From NCBI GenBank assembly GCA_946480785.1, contig CAMLLD010000014.1:23347-87346 (forward strand): a stretch of 64,000 bases of DNA. Reading direction: 5' to 3'. The DNA comes from an uncultured Blastocatellia bacterium. Lineage in GTDB: Bacteria; Acidobacteriota; Blastocatellia; Pyrinomonadales; Pyrinomonadaceae. Below are positions 42,660 through 53,704 of this stretch, in pieces. The notes under the pieces are model-generated. The model saw nothing but the letters and a program-made list of their open reading frames with translations. It made no database searches and had not been told where the DNA came from. Each line of letters opens with the position of its first letter. Position 1 is the first letter of the stretch. Position numbers and translations under genes: made by a program.

Positions 42660-43145
42660 TTACGATTCGGTACCGTGCCGTTCCAACCCATCCGCGAACA
42701 GAGCCAGCGCTTCCTTTACAGAAGTATTCTCCATTGACCACCGACGCCAAAGCGCCACGGTCTTATCCTTGTCGAGTTTGAAATCATATGCGTGTCGAAA
42801 CAGATGACGAAAGCCGACGAGATCTCCAAGCACTGAACGCACGCCTTCCGGCAGTACAGCGGGCCGTAAAGACTTGATTTCCAGAAACATCTTGTCAAGC
42901 AACTCGCGATGCCAACGAGTCTTATCGCGCACATGATTCTCAAAGCCCAAAGAAATCTGCGTAAAGCAATTCTCCAAGGCGTTGTAAATGTTGTGCATCG
43001 AATATCCAAGAGAATCCAGCTCGGCGTCACTCAGATGATTGATGTCAAACTGAGCAATGTGTCGTTCAATGCGAGCGATCGCTGCTAGATCGCTGCGAAT
43101 CAGAGCGGCCAAAGCCAGAGCAGCGTTAGCCTCAATTCTCATCAA
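42660..43145 (-). CDS. HepT-like HEPN toxin of a HEPN/MNT pair
   Basis: 161 residues, all helical. The RX4HXY active motif of HepT RNases is intact: Arg113-HLFR-His118-Ala-Tyr120 in GFRHLFRHAYDF. The gene start overlaps the MNT gene by 14 bp. HepT cleaves RNA, or its conserved Tyr is AMPylated by the MNT partner, keeping it inactive. The second Met (three bases in) is an equal alternative start. Confidence 0.85.
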   Translation of the reverse strand: MMRIEANAALALAALIRSDLAAIARIERHIAQFDINHLSDAELDSLGYSMHNIYNALENCFTQISLGFENHVRDKTRWHRELLDKMFLEIKSLRPAVLPEGVRSVLGDLVGFRHLFRHAYDFKLDKDKTVALWRRWSMENTSVKEALALFADGLERHGTES

Positions 43146-43467
43146 GAATAATTCCGTGTTCCAGGATTTGTTGCCGCAAAAGTGGCGGGCAGGATTCGAG
43201 TTCGACGAGGTCGACTGGCCGAGGCAGGATCTGTAACAGATGGCCCACGCTGCCGAAGAGACGATCTGGAGGAAGACCTTCTACAGCAAAATCGAAGTCT
43301 GAGTGAACGGTCGGTCGACGCCCCTTCGCTAATGACCCAAACAACCAGACTCTTCTGGCGCCCTGTTCCCGCAAGAAACTCGCAGCTAAGCGTATGTTAC
43401 GCCGGTCATCACTGCTAACGGATGCCGGTATGACACGTGCTTCAAAGTCATAAGCGGAAGGCTTCAT
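43132..43467 (-). CDS. MNT nucleotidyltransferase antitoxin
   Basis: 111 residues. The minimal nucleotidyltransferase motif GSLAKGR (Gly44-Ser45) and SDFDF with metal-binding Asp57 and Asp59 are intact. It precedes the HEPN toxin gene and overlaps it by 14 bp. Such proteins AMPylate and silence the HepT toxin. Located in an otherwise single-gene neighbourhood. Confidence 0.87.
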   Translation of the reverse strand: MKPSAYDFEARVIPASVSSDDRRNIRLAASFLREQGARRVWLFGSLAKGRRPTVHSDFDFAVEGLPPDRLFGSVGHLLQILPRPVDLVELESCPPLLRQQILEHGIILDEN

Positions 43468-43537
43468 AACAGGAATTATACACGCAATCTAAGTTTATTC
43501 TTGCGGCGGTGCAGACAATCACGTAAAAAGAACGACC

Positions 43538-44425
43538 ATGATCTTGGCCAGACACGTAGTATCGGGTTTGCTTCTGATTGTTTGTTTCGCTTGTGCTTCC
43601 TCGACCGGCAACAATGCGATTACGCAAAACGACTGGAGCGAGCCGTTTCCCGCCTTCCGCATCGCGGGCAATCTTTATTATGTAGGCACCAAAGAACTCG
43701 CGAGCTATCTGGTGACCACGCCCGCAGGTCACATTCTTATTAACAGCACGCTCGAAGAAAATGTGCCCCTCATCCGCCGCAGTGTCGAAGCATTGGGTTT
43801 CAAGTTCACGGATATAAAGATCCTGCTGATCAGTCATGCGCATTGGGACCACGACGCCGGCAGCGCTTTAGTGAAGGAGTTGACGGGCGCGAAGTACATG
43901 GTGATGGACGCTGATGTCGAGGCAGTCGAGTCCGGCGGCAAAACTGACTTCCAATATCGCAATGATCCACAGACACTCTACAAAGCGACCAAAGTCGATC
44001 GTGTATTGCACGACGGCGACGAAGTGAAGCTCGGCGGATCAGTGCTGGTCGCGCACCTGACCGCGGGTCACACGAAAGGCTGCACGACGTGGTCCATGAC
44101 AGTTCAGGAAGGATCGAAGACTTACAACGCCGTAATCGTCGGCAGTCCAAACGTGAATCCCGGATACAAGCTCGTCGGCAATGAACTGTATCCACAGATC
44201 GCTGAGGATTACGCGAAGGGTTTTCGTTTACTGAAGTCTTTGAATTGCGACCTGTTTCTCGGCGCGCACGGCGGTTACTTCGATCTAACAACCAAATACG
44301 AACGCTACAAGCGCGGCACGACCACGGCATTCGTCGATCCGTCAGGCTACAGAGACTTCGTCGCGGAAAGAGAACAAGCCTTTCAACGCGAGTTGCAAAA
44401 ACAACAGGCGGCCAGCCAGCACTGA
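43538..44425 (+). CDS. Subclass B3-type metallo-beta-lactamase
   Basis: 295 residues with a signal or lipoprotein segment (VCFACASSTG). The full B3 zinc set is present: His100-x-His102-x-Asp104-His105 in SHAHWDHDAG, His178 in TAGHTKGCTTWS and His244 in GAHGGYFD. The GHTKGCTTW run is the B3 hallmark, and the spacing matches known enzymes. It probably hydrolyses beta-lactams in the periplasm, but activity cannot be judged from sequence. No mobile element or other resistance gene is adjacent, consistent with an intrinsic soil gene. Confidence 0.88.
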   Translation: MILARHVVSGLLLIVCFACASSTGNNAITQNDWSEPFPAFRIAGNLYYVGTKELASYLVTTPAGHILINSTLEENVPLIRRSVEALGFKFTDIKILLISHAHWDHDAGSALVKELTGAKYMVMDADVEAVESGGKTDFQYRNDPQTLYKATKVDRVLHDGDEVKLGGSVLVAHLTAGHTKGCTTWSMTVQEGSKTYNAVIVGSPNVNPGYKLVGNELYPQIAEDYAKGFRLLKSLNCDLFLGAHGGYFDLTTKYERYKRGTTTAFVDPSGYRDFVAEREQAFQRELQKQQAASQH

Positions 44426-44447
44426 AGACACATATCTCGCGCGTTCG

Positions 44448-44975
44448 TCAGTTCGGTCCCTCATCGCTGCGTCGGACAAAGACCGCGTAAGTGACGGAGT
44501 CCCATGCGTTGTGAATGCCAACGAACAGGAACAACAGCGTCGCGCTGCCCAGAAAGAACAATGCGCGCCGCGTGTTCTGCGTCACGATATAGGCTGACAG
44601 GGCAACCATCCCATACGCGATCAGCGGCAGCAGAACATGAAACGCCCAGTCCTCAAACACGGGCTTATAAACCTTCTGCGTGCGCAGGCGGCGAGCAACG
44701 ATGAGGGTATAAATAATGCCCGCCACGCCGAGCAACGCGGCACAAACCGCAATGCCCGCGACGCCGCGCCACGGAGCGCTCAACACCGCTGACAACACCA
44801 GCACGATCGCGAAATGGACCACACTCGGTGTGGCGAATGCATCCGTCGCTGACGGCTCCCGGATTTGTGTCCTTTCAGAAATGAGCGTCAGCACTACGAA
44901 CTGCAAACCGATCAACGCGCCGGCAGACGAGCCGACGATGACATAGAAGGCGTTCCATTCGGTGAGTTCGGGCAT
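44448..44975 (-). CDS. Hypothetical membrane protein
   Basis: 175 residues with about five membrane helices (first AFYVIVGSSAGALIGLQFVVLTL). It begins with a short polar end and has basic loops near residues 93-102. Family not recognised. It ends 22 bp after the convergent lactamase gene and starts 6 bp after the aldo/keto reductase stop, so it is probably co-transcribed with that gene. Confidence 0.7.
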   Translation of the reverse strand: MPELTEWNAFYVIVGSSAGALIGLQFVVLTLISERTQIREPSATDAFATPSVVHFAIVLVLSAVLSAPWRGVAGIAVCAALLGVAGIIYTLIVARRLRTQKVYKPVFEDWAFHVLLPLIAYGMVALSAYIVTQNTRRALFFLGSATLLFLFVGIHNAWDSVTYAVFVRRSDEGPN

Positions 44976-44981
44976 TGTCGA

Positions 44982-45980
<999 letters not shown>

Positions 45981-45995
45981 TCAATTTGTGTTGAC

Positions 45996-47153
45996 TTAAC
46001 TCGAAGTATAAGCGGAACGAACGCGCGCCTGAAACTCCTCTCGCTCATCAGACGACTCCGGATGCGAACCCACCGGATCGATCTCTTCCGACGAATACGC
46101 CAGCATCGGACCCATGCGGGTAATGTAACCGTTCCATTGACTGCGCAGATTTACATAGTTTTCGACGCCCGCTTGCTCGTCGGCGACCGTGCGAATACCG
46201 GCCTCGCGCAGTCTGCGCAACGCTGCGAAGTAACGACGGTGCCACAAATCGCGAGTGCGATCGTCAGGCGTGTGCGTCGGTTCATGGGCCACCCCGCGCA
46301 AAAACGTGTTCCAAACAGTTTCCAAAAGCAAATTGGCACTGCTATCGAGTTGCACCACCGCGCCCGATTGTTTCAACCACGCATACTCCTCGTCAGCCAG
46401 CGCCGTCCTGATGAGCGCAACGGCATCGAGCGACACGAGCGTGAAGCGCGGGATCGCATAAGCCGGCTCGCGAAAACGAAAGTAGTAAAGCACCGGGTAG
46501 AAGTGATGCGACTCTTTCGCCTGCGTCATCTCGTGCGCTAACTGAGACAAGTTAGCGTAGCCAGTTTCGAACTTTCCCTGTGGACCAAGACGCGCGATCA
46601 GCTCGGCTGCGTCGCCCTTCTCACCGCAGCCCAACTGAATATCGAGGCCAAACACATTTCTGCGATTCAGCGCCGAGTAGACCTGCATCAGGTAAGTCAG
46701 CGTAAGCGAGATCATCGACAACCCGACGAGCGAGTTGAAGAGAAACAGCATGCGAAAGCCGGCGGTTTCGGGACTGTAGTCGCTTACGCCAACAACCGCA
46801 ATGCTGCTGCCGCCGGCATAAATAGCTGTGATCAAATCCGCACGACTTGCTTCCGAGGTCGCGCGCACTGACGTTCCGAGTTTCGGATGAATGATTAGAC
46901 CAGCGCCGATGGCGAGTGACAGCGCCCAAACCAAAACGTACATCACGAGAATTGCTGGACCACAGAAGGAAAGGATTCGCTCGCGCTGCTTAGTAAACGG
47001 TTTCGATAAGTGTTTGAAGATTAACCAGGTAAGGCGCGAAACTTTAGGACTGATGATGCCCGCGTCAACGCGCGCGTAGAGTACCGTGAGGAATACATCG
47101 ACGAGGATGAGCAGCATCAACAACCCGCCTGCTATCTGCTCGAACAACTGCAT
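45996..47153 (-). CDS. Ion-channel-like membrane protein
   Basis: 385 residues. Three to four N-terminal membrane helices with a pore-like segment ITAIYAGGSSIAVVGVSD between the last two, reminiscent of the two-helix potassium channel fold, where TVGYG would be expected. The soluble C-terminal ~220 residues are helical and unlike RCK domains. The altered filter suggests another ion or a regulatory role. AGGGGG lies just before the ATG. Confidence 0.7.
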   Translation of the reverse strand: MQLFEQIAGGLLMLLILVDVFLTVLYARVDAGIISPKVSRLTWLIFKHLSKPFTKQRERILSFCGPAILVMYVLVWALSLAIGAGLIIHPKLGTSVRATSEASRADLITAIYAGGSSIAVVGVSDYSPETAGFRMLFLFNSLVGLSMISLTLTYLMQVYSALNRRNVFGLDIQLGCGEKGDAAELIARLGPQGKFETGYANLSQLAHEMTQAKESHHFYPVLYYFRFREPAYAIPRFTLVSLDAVALIRTALADEEYAWLKQSGAVVQLDSSANLLLETVWNTFLRGVAHEPTHTPDDRTRDLWHRRYFAALRRLREAGIRTVADEQAGVENYVNLRSQWNGYITRMGPMLAYSSEEIDPVGSHPESSDEREEFQARVRSAYTSS

Positions 47154-47189
47154 CCCCCTTGCTCCTGTAATGCGCCAACGCTTCGCTGC

Positions 47190-47420
47190 TTAATCGGGCG
47201 GTTCGTTCTGGTGCGACGGGTCGTGTGCTGAAGGCTCTTCGCCTTCAAACTCTTCGCGAGTAGTTTTGTGCGGTCTGACACCGAGGGTCCACGAAGGCGG
47301 ATCGCTCGCGGGGAAACTTTCCATGATGTTGTAGTCGATCTCGGCTTCGCTCATCTGGTCTCCGCCCACTCGCGGCCCCGAGTCCTCGCGAGGTTCGCTG
47401 TCCTTTTCATCCTTTGGCAT
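47190..47420 (-). CDS. Small acidic protein with ESFPASDPPSW motif
   Basis: 76 residues, very hydrophilic and probably disordered, with the conserved core NIMESFPASDPPSWTLGV found in many small bacterial hypotheticals. No known function. It is placed upstream of the channel-like gene on the same strand with a 36-bp gap. Confidence 0.75.
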   Translation of the reverse strand: MPKDEKDSEPREDSGPRVGGDQMSEAEIDYNIMESFPASDPPSWTLGVRPHKTTREEFEGEEPSAHDPSHQNEPPD

Positions 47421-47519
47421 ATGTGAATGGTAGCAAGCGTCCGTACGCCGCGTCTTGCAAAAGTGTCATGCTTTCGTCTTGCGCGGATGCGGCGTGGTGA
47501 CGTAAAACCTCAGGACACT

Positions 47520-47999
47520 ATGAAAAACCCATCACCCGAACAAACGGACCCCCAAAATAGCGTCGAGGTGCGCTTGCGCACCATGCGAACGTTGTGGCTC
47601 GCCATGTTGCTGAGCCTCTTCATGTACTACGTGTTCACGCTGTTTGCCACGCGACCGCCAAACGGCGCGCCAAACAACACGATATTTCTCGTGCTCGCCT
47701 GCGCCGCCGTAGTGGCCGCGCTGATCTCGTTCCCGATCAAGAGCGCGCTGGTCAAGAAAGCAATCGACCAGCAACAACCGGCGATGGTCCAACAAGCATA
47801 CATCGTCGCGTGGGCCGTCACGGAAGTCGGAGGCTTGCTGGGAATACTCGACTTCTACCTGACCGGCGATCGTTACTACTACGTCATGTTGATCATCGCC
47901 GCCTGCGGACAACTACTCCACGCGCCGAAACGCGAACACCTCGTGAACGCGTCGTTCAGAGGAAGCGGACCGTCAGGCATCTGGCGAGAACCGACCTAA
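47520..47999 (+). CDS. Membrane protein with four helices
   Basis: 160 residues from the ATG at 47520, which follows ACCTCAGGACACT. Helices cover about 30-50, 60-80, 98-120 and 125-145; the loop QQQPAMVQQAYIVAWAVTEVGGLLG is notable. Function unknown. It stops directly before the convergent MoaD-like gene. Confidence 0.7.
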   Translation: MKNPSPEQTDPQNSVEVRLRTMRTLWLAMLLSLFMYYVFTLFATRPPNGAPNNTIFLVLACAAVVAALISFPIKSALVKKAIDQQQPAMVQQAYIVAWAVTEVGGLLGILDFYLTGDRYYYVMLIIAACGQLLHAPKREHLVNASFRGSGPSGIWREPT

Positions 48000-48000
48000 A

Positions 48001-48293
48001 CTAACCGCCCGCGATCGCGCCGATGATGTAAAACGTTTCCGCTCCCGAGGCGATCGCCTGCGGCAACGGCGTGTCCGCCGGTTCGTGCGTCACGTCTTCA
48101 CCGCAGGCAAAGAACCTCAGAAACGGCCGCCGCTGCCCCGCAACGTGATCGCGAATGGTCCCGCGCAACATCGGATAACGCGTCTCGAGCGCGTCGAGGA
48201 TCGAACCGCGCGTCACTTCGCCGTGGACCTCGAGTTCGACGTCGCCGTTGACGCCCGCCAGCGTTCGCAAATGTAGCGGCAGCGCAACGCGAA

Positions 48294-48297
<4 letters not shown>
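48001..48297 (-). CDS. MoaD/ThiS-like ubiquitin-fold protein
   Basis: 98 residues from the ATG at 48297, which overlaps the stop of the preceding BNR gene (ATGA). It has a beta-grasp pattern with [19 protein letters not shown] and the C-terminal Gly-Gly (IGAIAGG), the site of thiocarboxylation or adenylation in sulfur carriers. It lacks nearby MoaE, MoeB or ThiF genes, so its partner is unknown. Confidence 0.8.
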
Positions 48298-49481
<1,184 letters not shown>

Positions 49482-49733
49482 ATTTCGGGTTTCCTTTTTT
49501 GTTTGTTAGCAAATCGCGATTTCCTCAACAGTACGTCGAACGGCGACTCCTGAGATCGACAATTGTGGGAAAAATTATGTTATCAGAGTGTTAGGATCAA
49601 ACTTACCAAACCCAAAAACTTAGACTGTTTTATATAGCACCTGTTCAAACGGACGAACTTCGATGCGGGCGTTACCGTACTCTCCTCGATTCGGCTAAGA
49701 TTCCGGCAGCTAAGATCCTCGGCGGCGAAAGTT

Positions 49734-50264
49734 ATGTTTTGTCCTAAATGTGGTCAGCAACAGGTCTCGGATGAGATGAGATTCTGCTCGCGGTGCGGGC
49801 TCGCGCTAACCGGCCTGGCGGAGTGGATCGCAGGCGGAACGCTACCGGCGAAACGTGCGGACGAGCCGCAAAGTGTGGCTTTGTCGCCGCGGCGCAAAGA
49901 AATGCGTCGGGCTGGCAAGTTGATGTTCTTTAGCGCCGTACTGCTTCCTGTATTTCTCGGGATCAGTCTCATATTCGACGAAGGCGCGCCGATGATCTTT
50001 CCCTTCCTCGTGTTTTTCGTCGGGCTCGCAATGATGCTGTACGCGCGTCTGTTCGGCGACAATACCGCGCCCACAGACGATGCGTCGCTACTTAACCCCG
50101 CTGCGCAAACTTCGCCACTCCCTGCGAGTTCAACGCGCGCCTCATTACCACCCGCAGCAAACATGCCTCTCCCAACCGTGGGACGCCAGCCGGTAAGAAC
50201 AAACGAACTGGCCCAACCACCAAGTGTCACCGAAAACACCACCAGACTCCTCGATAACGAATAG
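49734..50264 (+). CDS. Zinc-ribbon membrane protein
   Basis: 176 residues. N-terminal zinc ribbon CPKCGQQQ...CSRCG (Cys3, Cys6, Cys19, Cys22), two membrane helices (about 62-82 and 86-102) and a Pro/Ala-rich C-terminal tail. Such proteins are common in acidobacteria and have unknown roles in the membrane. Confidence 0.8.
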   Translation: MFCPKCGQQQVSDEMRFCSRCGLALTGLAEWIAGGTLPAKRADEPQSVALSPRRKEMRRAGKLMFFSAVLLPVFLGISLIFDEGAPMIFPFLVFFVGLAMMLYARLFGDNTAPTDDASLLNPAAQTSPLPASSTRASLPPAANMPLPTVGRQPVRTNELAQPPSVTENTTRLLDNE

Positions 50265-50368
50265 CGCACCCTGCGCAGACCGCATTGCGTTTCTGGCGGG
50301 GGGCAATACACCAGCGATGAACTTCAACGAAGTCAGGCATGAAACATGTATACTTCTGTAAATCAAAC

Positions 50369-50394
50369 GTCGGTATTTGTTAATATCTACCGAC
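50369..50394. promoter_or_regulatory. Candidate AbiEi operator
   Basis: Seven-base arms GTCGGTA (50369-50375) and TACCGAC (50388-50394) form a perfect inverted repeat around an AT-rich centre containing TTAATAT, 10 bp before the abiEi start. AbiEi antitoxins repress their own promoters through inverted repeats. Confidence 0.5.
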
Positions 50395-50403
50395 ACCAAA
50401 TTG

Positions 50404-51027
50404 ATGAAGAAGACCAGTAAACAAACAGTCTCCTCTACTGAAAGGAAGATACTCCACCTCGCGCGGAACGGCCGTATTCTGCGGCCTCGAGACTTACAAG
50501 CCAAGAAACTGCCCTCAGACTATCTCTGGCGTATGCATCGGCAGCAGAAACTTCAGAAAGTTGGGCGAGGCATGTATGCGTCGCCGGAAGCGCCACTCAG
50601 CGAACACCAGACCGTGGTTCAGGCAGCGCTGCGTGTGCCGCAGGGTGTTGTGTGTCTGCTTTCTGCCCTGCGCTTTCACGAGTTAACCACGCAGTCGCCG
50701 TTTGAAGTCTGGATGGCTATTGACGTAAAAGCGCGTGCGCCGAAGGAAGAAATTATTCCGCTGCGGCTTGTTCGCTTCTCTGGGAAGGCACTTACGTCAG
50801 GGGTTGAGAGAAATTTGATTGAAGGCGTGCAGGTGAAAGTCTACAAACCTGCGAAAACCGTCGCCGATTGTTTTAAGTACCGAAACAAGATCGGACTCGA
50901 TGTGGCCATCGAAGCACTGCGTGACTGTTGGCGAAAGAGAAAAGCGAGTGCAGACGAGCTGTGGTATTACGCGAAGGTGTGCCGCGTCGCCCGCATCATG
51001 CGACCGTATCTGGAGTCGGTTGTGTGA
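50404..51027 (+). CDS. AbiEi-type antitoxin of a type IV toxin-antitoxin system
   Basis: 207 residues from the ATG at 50404. N-terminal winged helix (about 8-60, ILHLARNGRILRPRDL...YLWRMHRQQKLQKVGRGMY), then the conserved ALRVPQGVVCLLSALRFHELTT and the C-terminal VKVYKPAKTVADCFKYRNKIG. The protein represses the abiE promoter and counteracts the AbiEii toxin without direct complex. Its last codon overlaps the toxin GTG by 4 nt (GTGA). Confidence 0.9.
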   Translation: MKKTSKQTVSSTERKILHLARNGRILRPRDLQAKKLPSDYLWRMHRQQKLQKVGRGMYASPEAPLSEHQTVVQAALRVPQGVVCLLSALRFHELTTQSPFEVWMAIDVKARAPKEEIIPLRLVRFSGKALTSGVERNLIEGVQVKVYKPAKTVADCFKYRNKIGLDVAIEALRDCWRKRKASADELWYYAKVCRVARIMRPYLESVV

Positions 51028-51950
51028 CGAGATCCGAATCAAAGAACTTAGCGGCTTCGGTTAAGGCTCGCTTGGCAAACCTCGCACGCGATCAGAAGGA
51101 AGATTTTCAAGAGCTACTTTCGCGTTACGGTCGTGAGCGTCTCCTCTATCGACTAGGCATTTCGGAATACCAGGAACACTTTATATTGAAAGGGGCGCTC
51201 TTATTTGCCTATTGGTTTGGAACGCCGCATAGACCCACCCGGGATATCGATCTCCTCTCGTATGGTCCTTCCGACATTCCACACGTTGAAGAGATCTTTC
51301 GTAACTTGTGCGTGCTTTCAGTCGAGCAGGACGGCTTAGTATTTCTAGTCGACTCCGTGAAAGGGGAGCGTATTAAAGATGATGAAGAATATGAGGGAGT
51401 GCGTATATATCTGACCGCTTTGCTGGAAAATGCTCGGATTCGTTTACAGATTGACGTGGCATTTGGGGATCGTATTGTGCCAGGACCAGAAGAGATCGAT
51501 TTTCCCACGTTGCTCGAGTTCCCTACCCCGCATCTTAAGAGTTACACACGCGAGAGCATGATCGCGGAGAAGTTCGAAGCCATGGTGAAACTCGGAATGA
51601 TAAATACACGAATGAAGGATTTCTTCGACGTTTGGAGTGCGACTCAGGAATTTCGCTTGGACGGGGCAACTCTTGCTGAGGCCATTAGGCTCACATTTCA
51701 GACTCGTGGCACACCCCTCCCTGGACAGCCACCGGTAGCGTTCACTACTGAATTTTTCGACGACAGAGAAAAACGGGCACAATGGATGTCATTCTTGAAT
51801 AAAGCTCGATTGAATGCACAAATGCTTCCCGAAATCGTCGAAATGACAAGCTCGTTTCTTATGCCCGTAGCAGCGGCCGTCGCACGAGGGGAAACCTATA
51901 AAGGAATATGGCACCCGCACGGGCCATGGAATTCTTTGCCTGAAGGCTGA
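51024..51950 (+). CDS. AbiEii/AbiGii-type nucleotidyltransferase toxin
   Basis: 308 residues from the GTG at 51024. Nucleotidyltransferase motif ILKGALLFAYWFG followed by TRDIDLLSYG with the metal-binding Asp pair, then LQIDVAFGD and the basic YTRESMIAEKFEAMVKLG ...RMKDFFDVW region typical of AbiEii. Such toxins can add nucleotides to tRNA ends or bind GTP, and cause abortive infection on phage attack. Coupled to its antitoxin by a 4-nt overlap. Confidence 0.92.
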   Translation: MTRSESKNLAASVKARLANLARDQKEDFQELLSRYGRERLLYRLGISEYQEHFILKGALLFAYWFGTPHRPTRDIDLLSYGPSDIPHVEEIFRNLCVLSVEQDGLVFLVDSVKGERIKDDEEYEGVRIYLTALLENARIRLQIDVAFGDRIVPGPEEIDFPTLLEFPTPHLKSYTRESMIAEKFEAMVKLGMINTRMKDFFDVWSATQEFRLDGATLAEAIRLTFQTRGTPLPGQPPVAFTTEFFDDREKRAQWMSFLNKARLNAQMLPEIVEMTSSFLMPVAAAVARGETYKGIWHPHGPWNSLPEG

Positions 51951-51974
51951 ACGATACAGCCCGCTTTACGTCAC

Positions 51975-52967
51975 TTAACTACTCTGCGTTCTCGCGTAAG
52001 GCTTCGCATCAACCGACTGCTCCGCACTCGCGCGATTCAGCATTTCGATCGACTCCTGGTCCAGGTCGAGGCGCGTGGCTTCGATCAGGTCGTTCAGTTG
52101 GTCCAGGCTCGTTGCGCTCGCTATCGGTGCAGTAATGCTCGGGCGCGCGATTAGCCACGCCAAAGCAACGCGCGCGGGCGTCGATGAATATTTTGCAGCG
52201 ACTTCATCAAGCGCCTCCAGAATGCCGAGGCCGCGCTCGTTCAAATACTTCTTCACCGAATCACCGCGCGCACGCTGCGCCAGATCCGCTTCCGAACGAT
52301 ACTTGCCCGACAGGAACCCCGCCGCCAGCGAGTAATACGGAATCACGCCGATATTCTCGCGCTCACAAAGCGGCTCCAACTCCGCTTCGAAAACACCGCG
52401 GTCATAAAGATTGTAGAGCGGCTGAAGACTCTCATAGCGCGGCAGCCCCAAACGCTTACTCACATCCAACGCTTCCTCGAGCCGCGCCGTGCTGTAATTC
52501 GAAGCGCCGATCGCCCTCACCTTCCCTTCCTTGATCAACTGGTCATACGCCCCGAGCGTCTCTTCGAGCGGCGTCTCCGCGTCGTCACGATGCGACTGAT
52601 AAAGATCGATGTAGTCAGTTTGCAAACGCTGCAACGACTCGTCCGCCGAACGCAGTATGTGCTCCTTCGAAAGTCCCTTTCGATCCGGCGCCATCTCCAC
52701 ACCAACCTTTGTCGCGATTACAAGATCCTGCCGCCGCCCACTGCGCCGCAACCAGTTTCCAATGATCGCCTCCGACTCTCCGCCCTGATTACCCGGCACC
52801 CACTTCGGATACACATCCGCAGTATCAACGAGATTGAATCCGTTCGAGACAAACGCGTCCAACAACTCAAACCCCGTCTCCTCATCAACCGTCCAACCGA
52901 ACACATTGCCGCCAAAAGCCAACGGCGCGACTTCCAAGCCCGAATTTCCCAAGCGTCGTCTTTGCAT
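51975..52967 (-). CDS. Aldo/keto reductase (second)
   Basis: 330 residues from the ATG at 52967 with AGAGGAA upstream. AKR motifs: NLVDTADVYP (Asp and Tyr), DLVIATKVG (Lys), DLYQSHRDD (His), and ALAWLIARPSITAPIASAT for cofactor. It belongs to the oxidoreductase group with the ...YESLQPLYNLYDR segment. Only distantly alike to the AKR at 44982. Confidence 0.92.
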   Translation of the reverse strand: MQRRRLGNSGLEVAPLAFGGNVFGWTVDEETGFELLDAFVSNGFNLVDTADVYPKWVPGNQGGESEAIIGNWLRRSGRRQDLVIATKVGVEMAPDRKGLSKEHILRSADESLQRLQTDYIDLYQSHRDDAETPLEETLGAYDQLIKEGKVRAIGASNYSTARLEEALDVSKRLGLPRYESLQPLYNLYDRGVFEAELEPLCERENIGVIPYYSLAAGFLSGKYRSEADLAQRARGDSVKKYLNERGLGILEALDEVAAKYSSTPARVALAWLIARPSITAPIASATSLDQLNDLIEATRLDLDQESIEMLNRASAEQSVDAKPYARTQSS

Positions 52968-52992
52968 CTTAGTTCCTCTTTCTCTAATCCAT

Positions 52993-53670
52993 TTACAGTA
53001 TGTTAACTGCCCGGCCCGCCAGTAGTGCAATCACGAGCAGCGAGATCAACGCCTGAATCATCATCAACATCTTCGCCCAACGCGACAACACCGGCACGTC
53101 CGTCGGCGAAAAAGCTGTGCTGGTGTTGAAGGCGAGGAATAAGTAATCAACAAACCGCGGCTCCCAGTTTTGTTCGCCGGCAGCAAGCTTGCTCTCAGGA
53201 CTCATCGTCATCTGCGGAAACAGAAACGCGCCGTCGGTGTGGCCCAGCGTGCGCGCGCGCTCGTGTGGACCACCACCGTCCAAACGCCAGTACCATGAAG
53301 CAAAGATGAGGATGTTGGAGATCCACAATGAAGCCGCCGAGAGCAACAACCGTTGCGGCTCAATCCCGTGTTCCGCAACTTCCATGAGCAGCAACGCGAG
53401 CGAACCGATCAGCGCAACGGTCACCACGCTGTTCAGAATGTAGCCCAACACCTGATGCACGTAATGATCGCCGCGATAGTGAAAGACAAGAATGAAGACG
53501 AGCAGCACGGCAACGATCGACGTCATCAGCCAGCGCGGCGCGCCACCCACCAGACTCGGCGGCAGCGTCGCATACAAACCGCCAATCGCGAGCATGGCGA
53601 TGAACGGCGGCCACAGCGGTTCCTTGAGCCGTTTCACGTGTGCTGTCGAAAGTGTTTGAGCGCGCGCCAC
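52993..53670 (-). CDS. DUF1345-family membrane protein
   Basis: 225 residues with about six membrane helices. The C-terminal LFLAFNTSTAFSPTDVPVLS followed by helix RWAKMLMMIQALISLLVIALL resembles a pore loop of two-helix channels and is the DUF1345 signature. Function unknown; ion transport is possible. It sits 25 bp upstream of the aldo/keto reductase gene on the same strand. Confidence 0.8.
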   Translation of the reverse strand: MARAQTLSTAHVKRLKEPLWPPFIAMLAIGGLYATLPPSLVGGAPRWLMTSIVAVLLVFILVFHYRGDHYVHQVLGYILNSVVTVALIGSLALLLMEVAEHGIEPQRLLLSAASLWISNILIFASWYWRLDGGGPHERARTLGHTDGAFLFPQMTMSPESKLAAGEQNWEPRFVDYLFLAFNTSTAFSPTDVPVLSRWAKMLMMIQALISLLVIALLAGRAVNIL

Positions 53671-53704
53671 TGGCCCATTATCCTCCGAAACACAAGAACT
53701 CTCA

